A DNA stretch of 64,000 nt, taken from contig SRSI01000043.1 of NCBI GenBank assembly GCA_005656395.1, forward strand, positions 620,001 through 684,000, in the 5' to 3' direction. Made by a program: the position numbers and the translations under genes. This document shows positions 23,428-34,558 of the stretch, one piece after another (position 1 is the stretch's first letter; each line of letters starts with the position of its first letter). Source of the DNA: Strongyloides papillosus. Lineage: Eukaryota > Nematoda > Chromadorea > Rhabditida > Strongyloididae. The notes below the pieces were generated by a model, which had not been told where the DNA came from, searched no databases, and saw only the letters and a program-made list of their open reading frames with translations.

Positions 23428-26400
23428 TCAACTGAAAAAATATACAGAGTTTCTAATTTCATTTAAATCTAATTCACCTTTTTTGATTTTGTGATCAAAA
23501 ACTTTGCATAGTTTTTCTTTTGTTTTATCATTTACTGTTGTTCGGGAATTATTAATATATGTCTCTTTGAAATGATTAGCTAAGTTGTCAGTTAAAGGTT
23601 GACTATGAAGATTAATAAATTCATTTCGTGTAATTTCATTCATCTCTGGAACTGTACTAGCATGAGTCCAAAAACAATCATGAACAGCAGCGAAGGTAAC
23701 ATTTCTAGCTGTGCAATTGAGAGCTGTCATCATCATATGGGTAGAGTCCAAAGAATGAACATAATTTGGCGGAAAGGCATTTATTTGTTTGAACTTCATT
23801 GGAACATAAAATTTATCTTCATCACTAGATTGAATTTCAACATAAGGTTGGGTTACAGGAAGTCCCAGTGGTGTTATCCACTCAACTGAATTATATGTCC
23901 CTGTTATTTGTCCAGCACACTTCCTAAACCACTCTTTTAATGCCATAGATGTAGAAAATGCCTCTGAAAGTGAGGTTAATGTTTTGTTTTTAAGATAATT
24001 TGCCAGAGGACCAACGTTATCGGGATTAATATGCATATTTCTTAATTGTTTGGCAATTTGGAGAACGGCTCCATACTCAGTAACACCATAAACAGTCGTC
24101 ATAACAGTTTGTTTTAATAACTTCCTTGGTAATTTATCTGGAATTTCCTTGCGTAGGAGTAAAGCAATTTTCTTAATATCCCCATTCTTTGAATTTTCAT
24201 CAATTTCTCTTTTACTGTCAACCTTACTAGCAACGACAGAGTAAATATCTGCAGGTTTATCGGAAGGCAGTAAATTTACTTCACGCCCACCATCTTTATC
24301 TCTACCCAAAGCAGCATAATGTTGTAAACCGTTACAGGAACCATCCTGATGGATTGGCATATATGAAATAAATTCACTTGGATCTGGTAATTTCATTGCG
24401 TTATCAATTTCAATACATGCAGTTAATGTTTGCCATGGTTCCTCCGATTCCATCCACCATCTTGAACCATCTAATGGATTCCTGGCTGAATCTATTATCT
24501 TCTCCACCAACACCTCTTCAACATATTCTAATCTTTTTTCAATTGTTTCTTTTTTTAGATGTCCTGTTAAGTTGATACAATGTAACTTTAGCCATCGTAA
24601 ACCATCAGAACCTAGTTTTCTCCCATCAGCAAATACTAATAATGATCTCGAGACATCATCACCCATATGAGAAAGATAAGGTGATGTTGGGTAGACTCTT
24701 CCTCTAAAATCCATATTATGTGGGAAATATAAAATACTATCCTTAAAATGATTGGCTAATGATAAACGATATAACAACCAAAATGTTAAGGAGTTCATTT
24801 TACTTTTCTTATTTTCAATAAGTTTCTTTTGTTTATAGTATGCATGATATTTTTCTCTACCAATATTGTTAGGAGAAGTGTTATTTGGATCTATATAATC
24901 TTTGAAATCTGGCATGACAATTGATTTATGATTTAAAGGAAAACCAAGTTTCTCTAGAAAGATTTCATTTTTTGGGTCGGATGCATAATTAGTAAAAATA
25001 TCAATCATAACCTCAAGGACAGGTTTGTTTATTTTCCATGGAACACATCCTAATTCATTCACTGCATCCCATACAGGTCGCGCCTGGATTCTATTTTTTA
25101 ATTTCATTCTCATTAATCTATCCATATACCCTTTAGAATATACTCCTTTATCTCTTATAATAATAGAATTAGAAGTATACAATGGACCACTTTTACCATA
25201 ATCTAAATATGGTCTTGGTGGTACAAGCATAGGCATCTCAACTCCAGTATCAAAAACTAACTCACTAAATTGATAATAATCTAAATATTGGAGGAATTTT
25301 TTATCTATTGAAAAAAATTTCCCATCATCTATAAATTCCTCATCCTCAGATAATTGTTGCTGTTTTTTAGATACTGTTCTTACTTTAAATACCTCTATTC
25401 GTTTTATATATTTACTATTCAAACCTAAATCTGGATGTTTTTTTTCAATTTCTATAATTTCATTTTGTGTTAATACACATGATTCAGCTAGAATTTGACT
25501 TAGAAATATTGATAATTTCTGTTTAGTGATTGATGCGCCAATATCACTAAAGGGTTCTGAAGTATCTGGACTAACATTTAACTCATCACATATTTTATGC
25601 CAATATTCACGTGGTCTAAAGAGACGCTTCAAATTATCATTTAAAAATAAATCTATATACTTATCAAAAACTTGAATATACATCTGAAAAATAAATTTTA
25701 ATATTAATTATTATTATATATATCAGATAAAATATAGCAAAAAAATTAATGGTCTTTATTTTATGTTATATTAAAATTACAGCTAACATTAGCAATTATG
25801 TTAAGTCCAATATATTACCATGATGGAATTTATACACCTTACAGGAATAGAAGTTGTGACATTAATATCACTACTCCAGATACCTACAATATAGATGTAG
25901 CTGAATTGAAGTCAAAATTCGAGGATCCCTCAATTTCAAATGAGAATAATAGGATAAGGTTGATGAGTAAGAGACGCCTTAATAAAATTGCAGCACAGAA
26001 GTTATTGAAATCACGTGGATTTCTTAAGGATAATGATATAACTTATGGTGCATTGACTCTTCCTGATTACAATAAATCTGATTGTAACCTTGAAAGAAAT
26101 AATAATGCAATATATGAGGAGAAAGAATGCCTATGGACTCCGATAAGACACCATCCAAATGTTAAAGTTAGCAATTTAATAAAGAATCTTGAGAATCTCG
26201 AGAGAGAGGGGTGTCTAAAAACACCTAGTAGATATTTAAAAAGGGCTTTTGAGGAATTGAGACTCAATTTAACTCCAATTTCCACTCCCTCTAGCATTGA
26301 TTCTTCATTCAATAGTGAGAAAGAAAAGGATTCAAAACAAAGGAGGGGTTTTAAAAAATCTAAAATTTCATTAATACCTGTCTTGAAATATAGAATACCA

Positions 26401-27788
26401 TCTAGGGAATCTATTTTTAGAAGATCAAGTTTGAAAAAATTATGTATGGTGAATGATAACAAGAATAAGGACTCTACTGAAACAGAAAACTGTCCTACAC
26501 ATGTAACAAAAATAAATGAACATACAAAATTAACCAAGAAATCCAAAATACCTAAGCTTTTTAATAAAAAAAAGTCGAATAATTAATTATTAATCTACTA
26601 ATAGAAAATATAGCTATTAACATTCTTATTATAAAAATTACTAACTAACAATTGTAAAATATTTTCTTAGTTTAATAAAAACAGATTTTTTAATAATAAA
26701 ACATACCTCATCATCATGTTTCAAAATATCCTTTGTAAAGTATTTCTGTACATGTTGGAGAATTGAACGTGTTACATTATTTTCAAAGGTTGCGTAATTA
26801 ATCATATTTTGCCCATTTGTCAACATCCTAACAGCTTCATTATATATAATTAATGCCATCTCATCTGGTTTAAAGAACAAAAGAATTGATGAAACTTCTT
26901 TATCTCCCAATATTTTTTGACGTTCCACATAAATTTCCTTAATCTTTGATAACCAACCTAAATTTTCAACTATTTTCTCTGCTGTCAAACACTCTTTTGA
27001 ATCTCTAGAGATATTATGAACTTTAAAATATGTTTTACATTCATTTGATAACTGTTCTTTGAATAATTCCATAAATTTCTCTTTTGAGTTTATTGCTTTA
27101 TCCTCACTTGGGAGAAATTTTGACTCACTAACAGGGGACTGTAGATTTTCAACTAATTGTAGATCTTTTGCATAACGTTGATTAGACTTCCAAAATGGGG
27201 TGCTACTATCTTCTTCTATAACGTCGAGAGCAATCTTTCTTGCTGTTTCAAGATCCTCTTGAGAATGGATTCTGGTATTCAAGAACAAGTTAGGTTTTAT
27301 ATTCTACAAAAATATTTAAATAAATATAAACTTTTTAATACCTCTGAGTTAACTCTATCCCATAAACTCTCCATTATTTCGTTTTTTTGATCCTCAGTAA
27401 AGTTTTTATTTTGACACCAAACCTGGAGATTATTCAAAAATAGCAAATAACTAAGTTGTGTCTCAATATTATTCTTCAAAGGAATCTCTTTTAACAAAGT
27501 TGTTGTGGCATCAAGAAAGGACTCAGAGTTATCCATCTCCTTGAGAAATTTATCTAAAACCAACAATCCAATCCCATCAACATAATCAGGACCATGTTTA
27601 TAATTCTCCCTATATCTATATTGAAGCATCGTCCTAACAATCGTCATATAATCTTTGGTAAAGTAACTTTTAACGATAGAACTTTGTGCCGATGCTTTAA
27701 TTGTACTCAAAGCTGTTACGTGTTCTAATGCTTCATATTGTTTAATTAATGTACCTTTCAACTGCTTGAGGATAGCTTTTGACATCAC
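23428..27788 (-). CDS. rpom-1: Mitochondrial RNA polymerase (T7-like, POLRMT)
   Basis: Three exons: 27788-27342, 27303-26707 and 25683-23428, all phase 0, about 1099 residues. The last exon holds the single-subunit polymerase core: NMDFRGRVYPTSP, motif A HQDGSCNGLQHYAALGRD with the catalytic Asp, motif B KQTVMTTVYG with the catalytic Lys, and motif C VHDCFWTHA with the second Asp. The first two exons look like a separate unknown gene. However, exon 2 aligns with the POLRMT N-terminal domain (FKEQLSNECKTYFKV ... NYATFENNVTRSILQHVQ), ends at a GTATGT donor in phase, and continues naturally into MYIQVFDKYIDLF at a TTTTTCAG acceptor. The 1023-nt second intron contains another gene on the plus strand. 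No clear mitochondrial presequence is seen at MSKAILKQL. Confidence 0.92.
25798..26586 (+). CDS. Hypothetical basic protein nested in the rpom-1 intron
   Basis: Single exon, 262 residues, wholly inside intron 2 of rpom-1 on the opposite strand. The N-terminus is not a signal peptide (MLSPIYYHDGIYTPYRNRS). The protein is basic, with several SP/TP sites close together (CLWTPIRHHP, CLKTPSRYLKRAFEELRLN, LTPISTPSS) that look like proline-directed kinase targets, and a lysine-rich C-terminus (KKSKIPKLFNKKKSNN). No domain is recognised. A nuclear or cell-cycle-regulated protein is a guess from composition. The frame is long for such AT-rich DNA and opposes an intron, so it is probably a real gene. 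Confidence 0.7.
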   Translation: MLSPIYYHDGIYTPYRNRSCDINITTPDTYNIDVAELKSKFEDPSISNENNRIRLMSKRRLNKIAAQKLLKSRGFLKDNDITYGALTLPDYNKSDCNLERNNNAIYEEKECLWTPIRHHPNVKVSNLIKNLENLEREGCLKTPSRYLKRAFEELRLNLTPISTPSSIDSSFNSEKEKDSKQRRGFKKSKISLIPVLKYRIPSRESIFRRSSLKKLCMVNDNKNKDSTETENCPTHVTKINEHTKLTKKSKIPKLFNKKKSNN

Positions 27789-28009
27789 TTACCACAGTAT
27801 TTCAACTCTAAAAATACCATAAAAATTAATTACATACACTATTATTTTATTTCAAAAGAAATTACTAAAATTTTAAACTAAATAACAGTAGAATTCTGTA
27901 AATTACAGGTTCCCAATTAAAAAATAGGTTAGCGTTACAAGATAAAAGTATTTATTTAGATCATAAAAAACGACAAACTAATGTAATTACTAAGGTGAAT
28001 TGATAAATT

Positions 28010-28375
28010 TTATTTTTCTCCCTCATTTTCTGATTTTCCTATTTGCCTCATTGGATTAGAATACTCTTCAAGAGTTCCCATAGAACTCCTAACTAATTTA
28101 TTGTAATAATCTAGAAATAATAAAGTTAAAAGGTGTGCATAAGAATGGTAACATACAGGCATATTTACTATCAGGATTGGCATCAGCTTGAAATGAAACA
28201 TACGTAAATAAAACTATAATTCCTGAAAAGGCTATTAAACTTTTCTAAAATAAATATTAAAAATTGAAATTGAAAAACAAACTGGTATAATTGACAAAAC
28301 TCTCCCTCCTTTAGGTAATTTTAATTCAGATGTTTCTTTCCAATAACTTTGGCCATCGGAACCTCGGAGAATCAT
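28010..28375 (-). CDS. Small single-pass membrane protein
   Basis: Three exons: 28375-28283, 28244-28157 and 28110-28010 (phases 0 and 1), 93 residues. A hydrophilic N-terminus (MILRGSDGQSYWKETSELKL) is followed by one hydrophobic helix (SLIAFSGIIVLFTYVSF) and a polar C-terminus ending SENEGEK. The first donor is GTTTGT, weaker than its neighbours. The function is unknown. It lies 221 bp upstream of rpom-1 on the same strand, so the two could be one transcription unit. The coding frame continues upstream of the chosen ATG but is broken by three TAA codons; see the next feature. Confidence 0.6.
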
Positions 28376-28534
28376 ATTTATTTTATATTTTGGAGGTGAA
28401 AAATTATGTTTTTAAGTGAGGTGACGATGTACCAAAGGTGGCCCTTATTAGTTTGGAGAATTTATCTTTCCTTCAATGACGAACAATGTTTCATAATTTT
28501 TATTATTTTCATCTACGTGTAACGTTACAGTCAT
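28376..28534 (-). pseudogene. Upstream frame of the small membrane protein, interrupted by three TAA codons
   Basis: In the same frame as the 28375 ATG, a frame from an ATG at 28534 reads MTVTLHVDENNKNYETLFV then IEGKINSPN, two TAA codons, GPPLVHRHLT, a third TAA, then HNFSPPKYKIN into MILRGSDG. The amino-acid quality on both sides of the stops suggests it was coding until recently, or that an unrecognised splice removes the stops. No suitable GT-AG pair was found by eye. Confidence 0.4.
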
Positions 28535-28794
28535 TTTAAAAAGTAGTTTCCAAAAAAATATTTTGATATTGACACATACCTGCGACAATTTTTATCATTT
28601 AATGATTAGTAATTACCAAATATCACCTAGTGGTATTTACATTCGATAATAACATTCTTCCTTTTATTTAAATTTCAATATAAGATTTGCATGTTCTGTT
28701 GACATTTTTTTGAAAACAACATATTTTATTTTTCTTTTCATAATTTTTATATTATTTATTTCTGATAAACAGATTCATATTTAATTATTACTAG

Positions 28795-29776
28795 ATGGCT
28801 GTAACTGGTGCTCGAGCATTACATTATGTTTTTAAAATTGGGAACCGTAAGGATTCCATTAATTTTTATACCAAGAGACTTGGTATGAAAGTATGTTGAT
28901 TGTTTTTATGTTTTATTTCCTGTTATTTTTTTTAGGTTTTAAGACATGAAGAATTTGATGAAGGATGTAAGGCTACATGTAATGGGTATGTTTAGTTGTT
29001 TTCTTTACAATATATGTATTTCTTATTATAGGCCATATAGTGGTAAATGGTCAAAAACTATGATTGGTTATGGAGATGAAAAGGATCATTTTGTTCTTGA
29101 ATTAACCTACAACTATACAGTAGGTGGATACAAAAAAGGAAATGATTTTGGAGGTATTTTCATTAAATCAGATGATGTCTTCAATAGATTGAAAGATGAA
29201 GTTAAAGGGAATGAAAAGGAGGTTCATTTAAAGGACCCAGATGGTTATGATTTCTTCATTTCTCCCGGTTCTGAGAAAACGCCAATTTATCAAGTTGCTA
29301 TTAACGTTAAAGATATGGAGGATAGTATCAAGTTCTGGAGAGAATTAATAGGAATGAAAGAACTTGCAAAAGATAACGCTGGAGATGTAATTTTGGCATT
29401 TGGAAATGAACAATGTCATTTACAATTATCTCCATTACCTAAAGGTGTAGCTTTAGATCGTGGTTCATCATATGGAAGAATTGCCTTCTCCTGTCCATCT
29501 TCTATTTTAAAGGATGTTGAAGCGAAAGTCAAAGCAAGTAGTCCGAAATTCATCCACACGCCTTATGTATCATTAGATACCCCAGGAAAGGCAACTGTTC
29601 ATGTTGTCATTCTACAGGATCCTAATGAACATGAAATATGTTTTGTTGGAGAGGAAGCTTTTAGTGAATTAAGTGCTTTTGACCCAAAAGCTGAAGGAGC
29701 ATTAGCTCAGGCCATTGAGAAGGACGATAGTAATTCGTTCTATGAACAATTCGGACTTTCAAAAGAAAAAATTTAG
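28795..29776 (+). CDS. glod-4: Glyoxalase domain-containing protein 4 (GLOD4)
   Basis: Exons 28795-28890, 28936-28985 and 29032-29776 give about 296 residues, the normal length. The start is MAVTGARALHYVFKIGNRKD, directly after an acceptor CTAG, so it is probably trans-spliced. Conserved blocks are [49 protein letters not shown] and SLDTPGKATVHVVILQDPNE. The protein has two vicinal-oxygen-chelate (glyoxalase/bleomycin-resistance) modules. GLOD4 has been linked to mitochondria and glyoxalase-like chemistry, but its physiological substrate is unsettled. Confidence 0.95.
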
Positions 29777-30059
29777 TACAACATTTTTTTTATAATTGTA
29801 AATAAAGTGTATATTTATATTAAATTAAAATTAACTATCTAGCTTACTGTAAGCATTAAAAAAATTGTAGCAAATAACTAAGCATTAAAAAAAATCCTCT
29901 AGGAGGTGTGACTATATAGAAATTATATTGCTCTTTTAAATATAAAATTAAAATAGCAGAAAAAAAAGTTATTTGACATTTAGCTGATAAAAAATTTATT
30001 TACAGATTTTTTATATGCATTATTTTTATGATTTACTTATTTAAGTGCTGGAAATTTTT

Positions 30060-30427
30060 ATGTTTAAAATGAGAAGTCTTATCCTTTATTTTCTGTTGAC
30101 GTTGGCTGCCATAGATTATGGTAGATGTGCCAGGATTGCTAAAGTTGGTGATGATTATATTTTAAATTATAATTTACAAAGTTTTTTCGATGATGCATTA
30201 ATTCATAATGACGTAAGTGATAATACTTATATTTTTTTAATAACATGTTTGTTAAGGATGGTAGTGTCTCATTGAAAGCATTATCAACTGTTGAGGAAGA
30301 CAATTACAATGATTCTTTTGGAAAAATTAACTCTTTGTCAATGCCAATCACGATTACTAACCCATTTGCAAACTTGTTTGAGAATTTCGGATATTTCATT
30401 GATAAAATACAAAAAAAATTTGGTTAA
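30060..30427 (+). CDS. Small secreted protein, unknown
   Basis: Exons 30060-30212 and 30257-30427 (phase 0) give 107 residues from MFKMRSLILYF; the start may instead be the inner ATG at 30069. The signal peptide (LILYFLLTLAAIDYGRC) is followed by a short polar protein ending in an amphipathic segment ITNPFANLFENFGYFIDKIQ. It has no disulphide pattern and no dibasic-amidated peptide. The intron GTAAGT ... TTGTTAAG is clear. No family is recognised. Confidence 0.6.
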
Positions 30428-30989
30428 AAATATAGATAACAAAATGTTGTTAAATATATAAGCTTTTCAAATTATTATTCTTGTTCCCATTTCACCACAA
30501 AAACATTTGTTTAATGAAATATAACAAACAAACAGATTTATTTTATTGTAAACCAGAAGGAATGTTGCGGTCATTAAGTTTAGTAACTTTTTTTTCTATC
30601 AATTTAAACACATACTAACTTTTTTTTTCATATTTACATATTAATAAAAATTACTGTTGTAAATGTAACTTTTGCTAAGAAAATTTCTTTTCATTTTATT
30701 ATATAATATTACTAAAAGGGCAAATTTCTTTACAATATTAATAAAATTATAACAGCTGCTTTATTTAATATGCTTTAAGTGATAAATAGTTTAACAGATA
30801 CATATATTAAGAACTTTTCAAAGACCATATAGTTAAGTTAATTATTATAACACCTTATTAAGATAAATTAATTAAGATATCTTTATTAGTTTAGTGTTAT
30901 AAATAATAAGCCATATATTTTAAATAATATATATTTATATATATAATGTGCAAAAAAATGTTCTGGAAAAAGTTTCATAGTAAAGTATA
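30428..30989. other. Convergent intergenic region
   Basis: About 560 AT-rich bases between the secreted-protein gene (+) and FPP synthase (-). Only 3' UTR-type sequence is seen. Confidence 0.6.
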
Positions 30990-32088
30990 TTAACTTTTTC
31001 TATCAGAATTCAGTACAGAAGAAGGTTGTTCATTTTTTGGTTGTACAATTTGATTAACACAATCAACCAAGACATTTTTCATACTATCAATTGGAAACTC
31101 ATTTATTGATGTGAGGATATTATCAGCCATTAAACCTTCAAATTCATTATAATATTTACCAACAGAAGTAGAATGAATAAGATCTTTACATACAGCCACA
31201 CTTTCCTTATCCTTTCGTCCATAATGTTTGATAAAAGTATCCAATCTTTCGGGGTCTCTCTTTAATATTTCAAGTGTTTTACAAGCTATCCACGAGCATT
31301 TACCTTCAGCAATATCAGTCGAGGTTTTCCCGGTTACCTTTTCATCCCCATAACAATCTAAATAATCATCTTTAGCTTGAAACAAATATCCCATATCATA
31401 AGCAATTTTACGAATCTCACGAGTATAAATTGATACATCAGCCAGGAGCATAGCTATTTGAAGGGGACAATAATACGTATAATGACTTGTTTTGTGTTCC
31501 ACTAATTGCTGATAACGACTCCAATTAATATTTTCTATCCCATATGAATTAACATCCAACATCTGCCCAATGACTGTTTTTCGTTTTGTTTCATATATAG
31601 TTGATATGATGTCGGTAACGTTAACATGGTAAGGTAAAGCATCTCTGATGATGAGGTCTATTGAACAATCTAATAGTAAACCATCGTTTATGGCATTCAT
31701 TCCAACTCCTGGTACCCTGTACCAACAAAGTTTATCTCTCCTCATTTTGCTACTATCCATTATATCATCAATTATCAAGAAGAATGATTGAAGCATCTCT
31801 AAAGTAGCACCAACTCTCGCTGCAGCTTGAACTTCCCCAAAGCTTGACTTTGGTTTCAAACTGTCATATGCATCAAGAACCAACGTTGAACGAGCATATT
31901 TTCCCCCAAGTACGGTATGATCAAAGAGCTATAAAAAAGTAGAAACAATTTATTTTTATATTATTATTTACCTCATGGATTCTTTTTGAACATAACTCGG
32001 CTTCCTTTTTCTGGAGGTGTGACGTCAATGCTTTTGGTAGAAATTCTTTAATATATTGTAGGCTTTCTAATATTTGTTTCTTACTCAT
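30990..32088 (-). CDS. fdps-1: Farnesyl diphosphate synthase
   Basis: Exons 32088-31972 and 31928-30990 (phase 0) give 351 residues. It has both aspartate-rich motifs: FARM at [12 protein letters not shown] and SARM at [12 protein letters not shown]. Two phenylalanines sit at -5 and -4 before the first DDxxD, as in enzymes that stop at C15. [35 protein letters not shown] and [13 protein letters not shown] follow the animal FPPS pattern. The IPP-binding loop reads GGKYARS where most have GGKxNR. The lysine and arginine are kept, but the asparagine is alanine. The enzyme makes FPP from IPP and DMAPP for prenylation, dolichol and ubiquinone. It ends in a polar tail ([16 protein letters not shown]). 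Confidence 0.94.
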
Positions 32089-33015
32089 ATTTTAAAGTAC
32101 AATATGTTTTATTGGTACTAGAAAAAATTAAAATTTTATGAAAAAACGATGACAATACACTAAATATGAGGTATTTCATAAATATATTAAAATTGTAGTA
32201 TCAAAGTTTTTTTTTGATAATTTTACGAAACACGTAGGAGACTTAATAATAAAAACTATTGAATACGTGGGTTTTTCATATAAAACATGTATAAATAAAG
32301 TTCAATTAAATTATCCATTATTGTACAATTAAATGAGATAAGCGTCATTCCAAGCTTGTTCACATTACTTACTTAGAATGTAAAATACTCATCATAATTT
32401 TCCTTGTTATCATTTTCGAAATGAGGTTATAGGACTCTAGGATTTTGACAATAAAATTATTACTCAAAGTTTCGGACTTGTACCTACTTTAATACAAGAA
32501 ATCCTATCTACAGGATGGTACGATTTATAAACTGTAAACAAAATACTCATTGGCCAAGAAATATATACTACCAGGGAAAGCTGATTCGTATATGTTTATT
32601 GTACAATTGTTTGGCCACTCAATCCTACTCTCATGTAAACACATGCTTTTGTAAAAATTCCAATAACATTTAGTGTCAAAAAAAGCGTTCACTTTATCAC
32701 TAGTTCTTATCATTTAATTCCTTCCAGATCAGAAGGAGTTATCTTTTATTGAAAATTTTGCCACTTATTCAGTTTTTAGATAACATTCTGGACCTCTTGC
32801 TTTGTGTTCTTGTTTACTTTAATCGTGTCGGGACATCTAAGTTGAGGCCGACGTTGACATTGTGCTTTTGTTGAATCATTCTCATCACACATATAAACTT
32901 TTTTATCGGTTATTTTAATGATTTTTTGTAGTTATTTTTTTATGTAATATCAAAGAATTTAAATATTTAACATAATTATTAATTGATCTACCTTTAATAT
33001 TATAATTTTTAAAAT
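32089..33015. promoter_or_regulatory. Divergent promoter region between fdps-1 and wve-1
   Basis: About 930 bases between two head-to-head starts. A 62-codon minus-strand frame inside shows no protein-like features. Individual elements cannot be named. Confidence 0.4.
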
Positions 33016-34473
33016 ATGCCAATAGTGAAACGTTCAGTATCTCCAGTAAACGTTAGTTCCCATCGCCTGGCTCCCTCTATCAAAAAAGATGAATTGGAAT
33101 GCGTAGCCAATGGAACGTTAGCAAACCTGATAAGACAACTTAGTTCCTTATCAAAACAGGCAGAGCAAATTTTCGGTGATCTAACTAATGAAGCAATCAA
33201 AATTGATCACAAAGCCACTTCTTTAACACAAAGAGTTGAGAAATTAAAAATTAAAATAGAATCATACGAGGGTAACGATGATCAGGATGCTTTACAGGAC
33301 ATACAATATCGGAAACCATTTAAATCATCAAATTTAATTGATCAGCAGACATTTGATAGGCAAACTCTACCAATTGCATTGCAGGATTTGTATAATAAAT
33401 GTGAACCTCCACCAAATTTGAATGAGTTGAATGAATTTAGAGATGATCCGAAACCAGCTTTGAAATATTATACTGATCCAGGGTATTTCTTTGATTTGTG
33501 GAAGAAACAGATTCTTAAGGAGTGTGAGGAGATGCCTAAGAGGAAGACATTAAAGAATATGTCACAATCACCAGAAAAGAAGATAAAGAAAAGACCAACT
33601 GAAGGGATGGATGGTGTTACAAGGTATGACTCTGAATTTGCCATGCCAATTTATGGAACCTATAAACCTCCGAAAATCTTGCCTTCAAAACTATCACAAC
33701 AACCTGCCTTTCAACCAATGTCTTCAACAACAAGTATCAGGGGACGTCAACCAAATTTCGTTCAATTCCCTGAGGAATACCAAGCTCCAAGGGCTTTACA
33801 ATCAACAATCAAAGATAATGATCATTTCCCTGCTCCACCGCCAGGGATGTCATTACAGTACAACAGTATCTTTACACCTTCTAGTCAATTTCTTGACACA
33901 CAAAGTTCTACACTTCCTCCACCATTATTTACATCAGATTCACCTAATTCCCTAGAACAGACATTACAAAACTTCAAGATAACTGATCCAATTGAAGAAG
34001 ATGAGGAAGAAGAGTTACCACCACCACCAAATGTGATGATAACATCAACGCTAGTTTCACAGGTTCCATCATTACCGAAACTAGACCTAGTGCCAACTGA
34101 AGGATCATCAGCTCCGCCACCGCCTCCTCCACCTCCGCCACCGCCACAAGTTGGTCAAATAAAGTTACAAACAGCGGCAGCTCCAGCTGTGTCTTTTACC
34201 TCGGAAAAGAAGAACAATGAAAATTCAGAAAATGAAAATGGGAAAGAGAATGGCGGTGGTCCACCAACAACCAGAGGTAATCTCCTAGCTGAAATACAAT
34301 CAGGAATCAAACTGAAAAAAGTACAAAGAAAAGAAGAAAAAGAAGCCGAGAAAGCTGCTGTTGACGATACGAACGATGTTGCTGCTATCCTAAGACGTCG
34401 TATGGAGCATGTTCTAGGACACGACGATAGTTCAGAGTCCAATGAAGACAATGACGATGAAGATTGGGACTAA
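33016..34473 (+). CDS. wve-1: WAVE/SCAR actin-nucleation-promoting factor
   Basis: Single exon, 485 residues. The N-terminal WAVE homology domain is clear (MPIVKRSVSPVNVSSHRLAP, then TLANLIRQLSSLSKQAEQIF and LTQRVEKL). Then come a basic region (KKIKKRPTEGMDG), proline-rich stretches with a run of about nine prolines near residue 365, a WH2 motif (TRGNLLAEIQSGIKLKKV) and a C-terminal acidic tail ending DDEDWD. This is the complete WHD-PRD-WH2-C-A layout. It acts downstream of Rac in the WAVE regulatory complex to activate Arp2/3. It is intronless here and slightly shorter than vertebrate WAVEs. Confidence 0.95.
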   Translation: MPIVKRSVSPVNVSSHRLAPSIKKDELECVANGTLANLIRQLSSLSKQAEQIFGDLTNEAIKIDHKATSLTQRVEKLKIKIESYEGNDDQDALQDIQYRKPFKSSNLIDQQTFDRQTLPIALQDLYNKCEPPPNLNELNEFRDDPKPALKYYTDPGYFFDLWKKQILKECEEMPKRKTLKNMSQSPEKKIKKRPTEGMDGVTRYDSEFAMPIYGTYKPPKILPSKLSQQPAFQPMSSTTSIRGRQPNFVQFPEEYQAPRALQSTIKDNDHFPAPPPGMSLQYNSIFTPSSQFLDTQSSTLPPPLFTSDSPNSLEQTLQNFKITDPIEEDEEEELPPPPNVMITSTLVSQVPSLPKLDLVPTEGSSAPPPPPPPPPPPQVGQIKLQTAAAPAVSFTSEKKNNENSENENGKENGGGPPTTRGNLLAEIQSGIKLKKVQRKEEKEAEKAAVDDTNDVAAILRRRMEHVLGHDDSSESNEDNDDEDWD

Positions 34474-34558
34474 TTTTATAAATATTCTAATTAAAAAATA
34501 ATATAATTATTTCCATCTTTTATTGAGAAAAACGGTTTTATTTGCATAGTTTTCTTTT

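Noticed and set aside
26641..27288. Separate gene ending with a hydrophobic tail (VCFIIKKSVFIKLRKYFTIVS)
   Set aside because: The tail is read through a GTATGT donor. The upstream part matches the POLRMT N-terminal domain and joins in phase to the catalytic exon.
32525..32713. 62-codon minus-strand frame between fdps-1 and wve-1
   Set aside because: No protein-like features, and it sits in a divergent promoter region.
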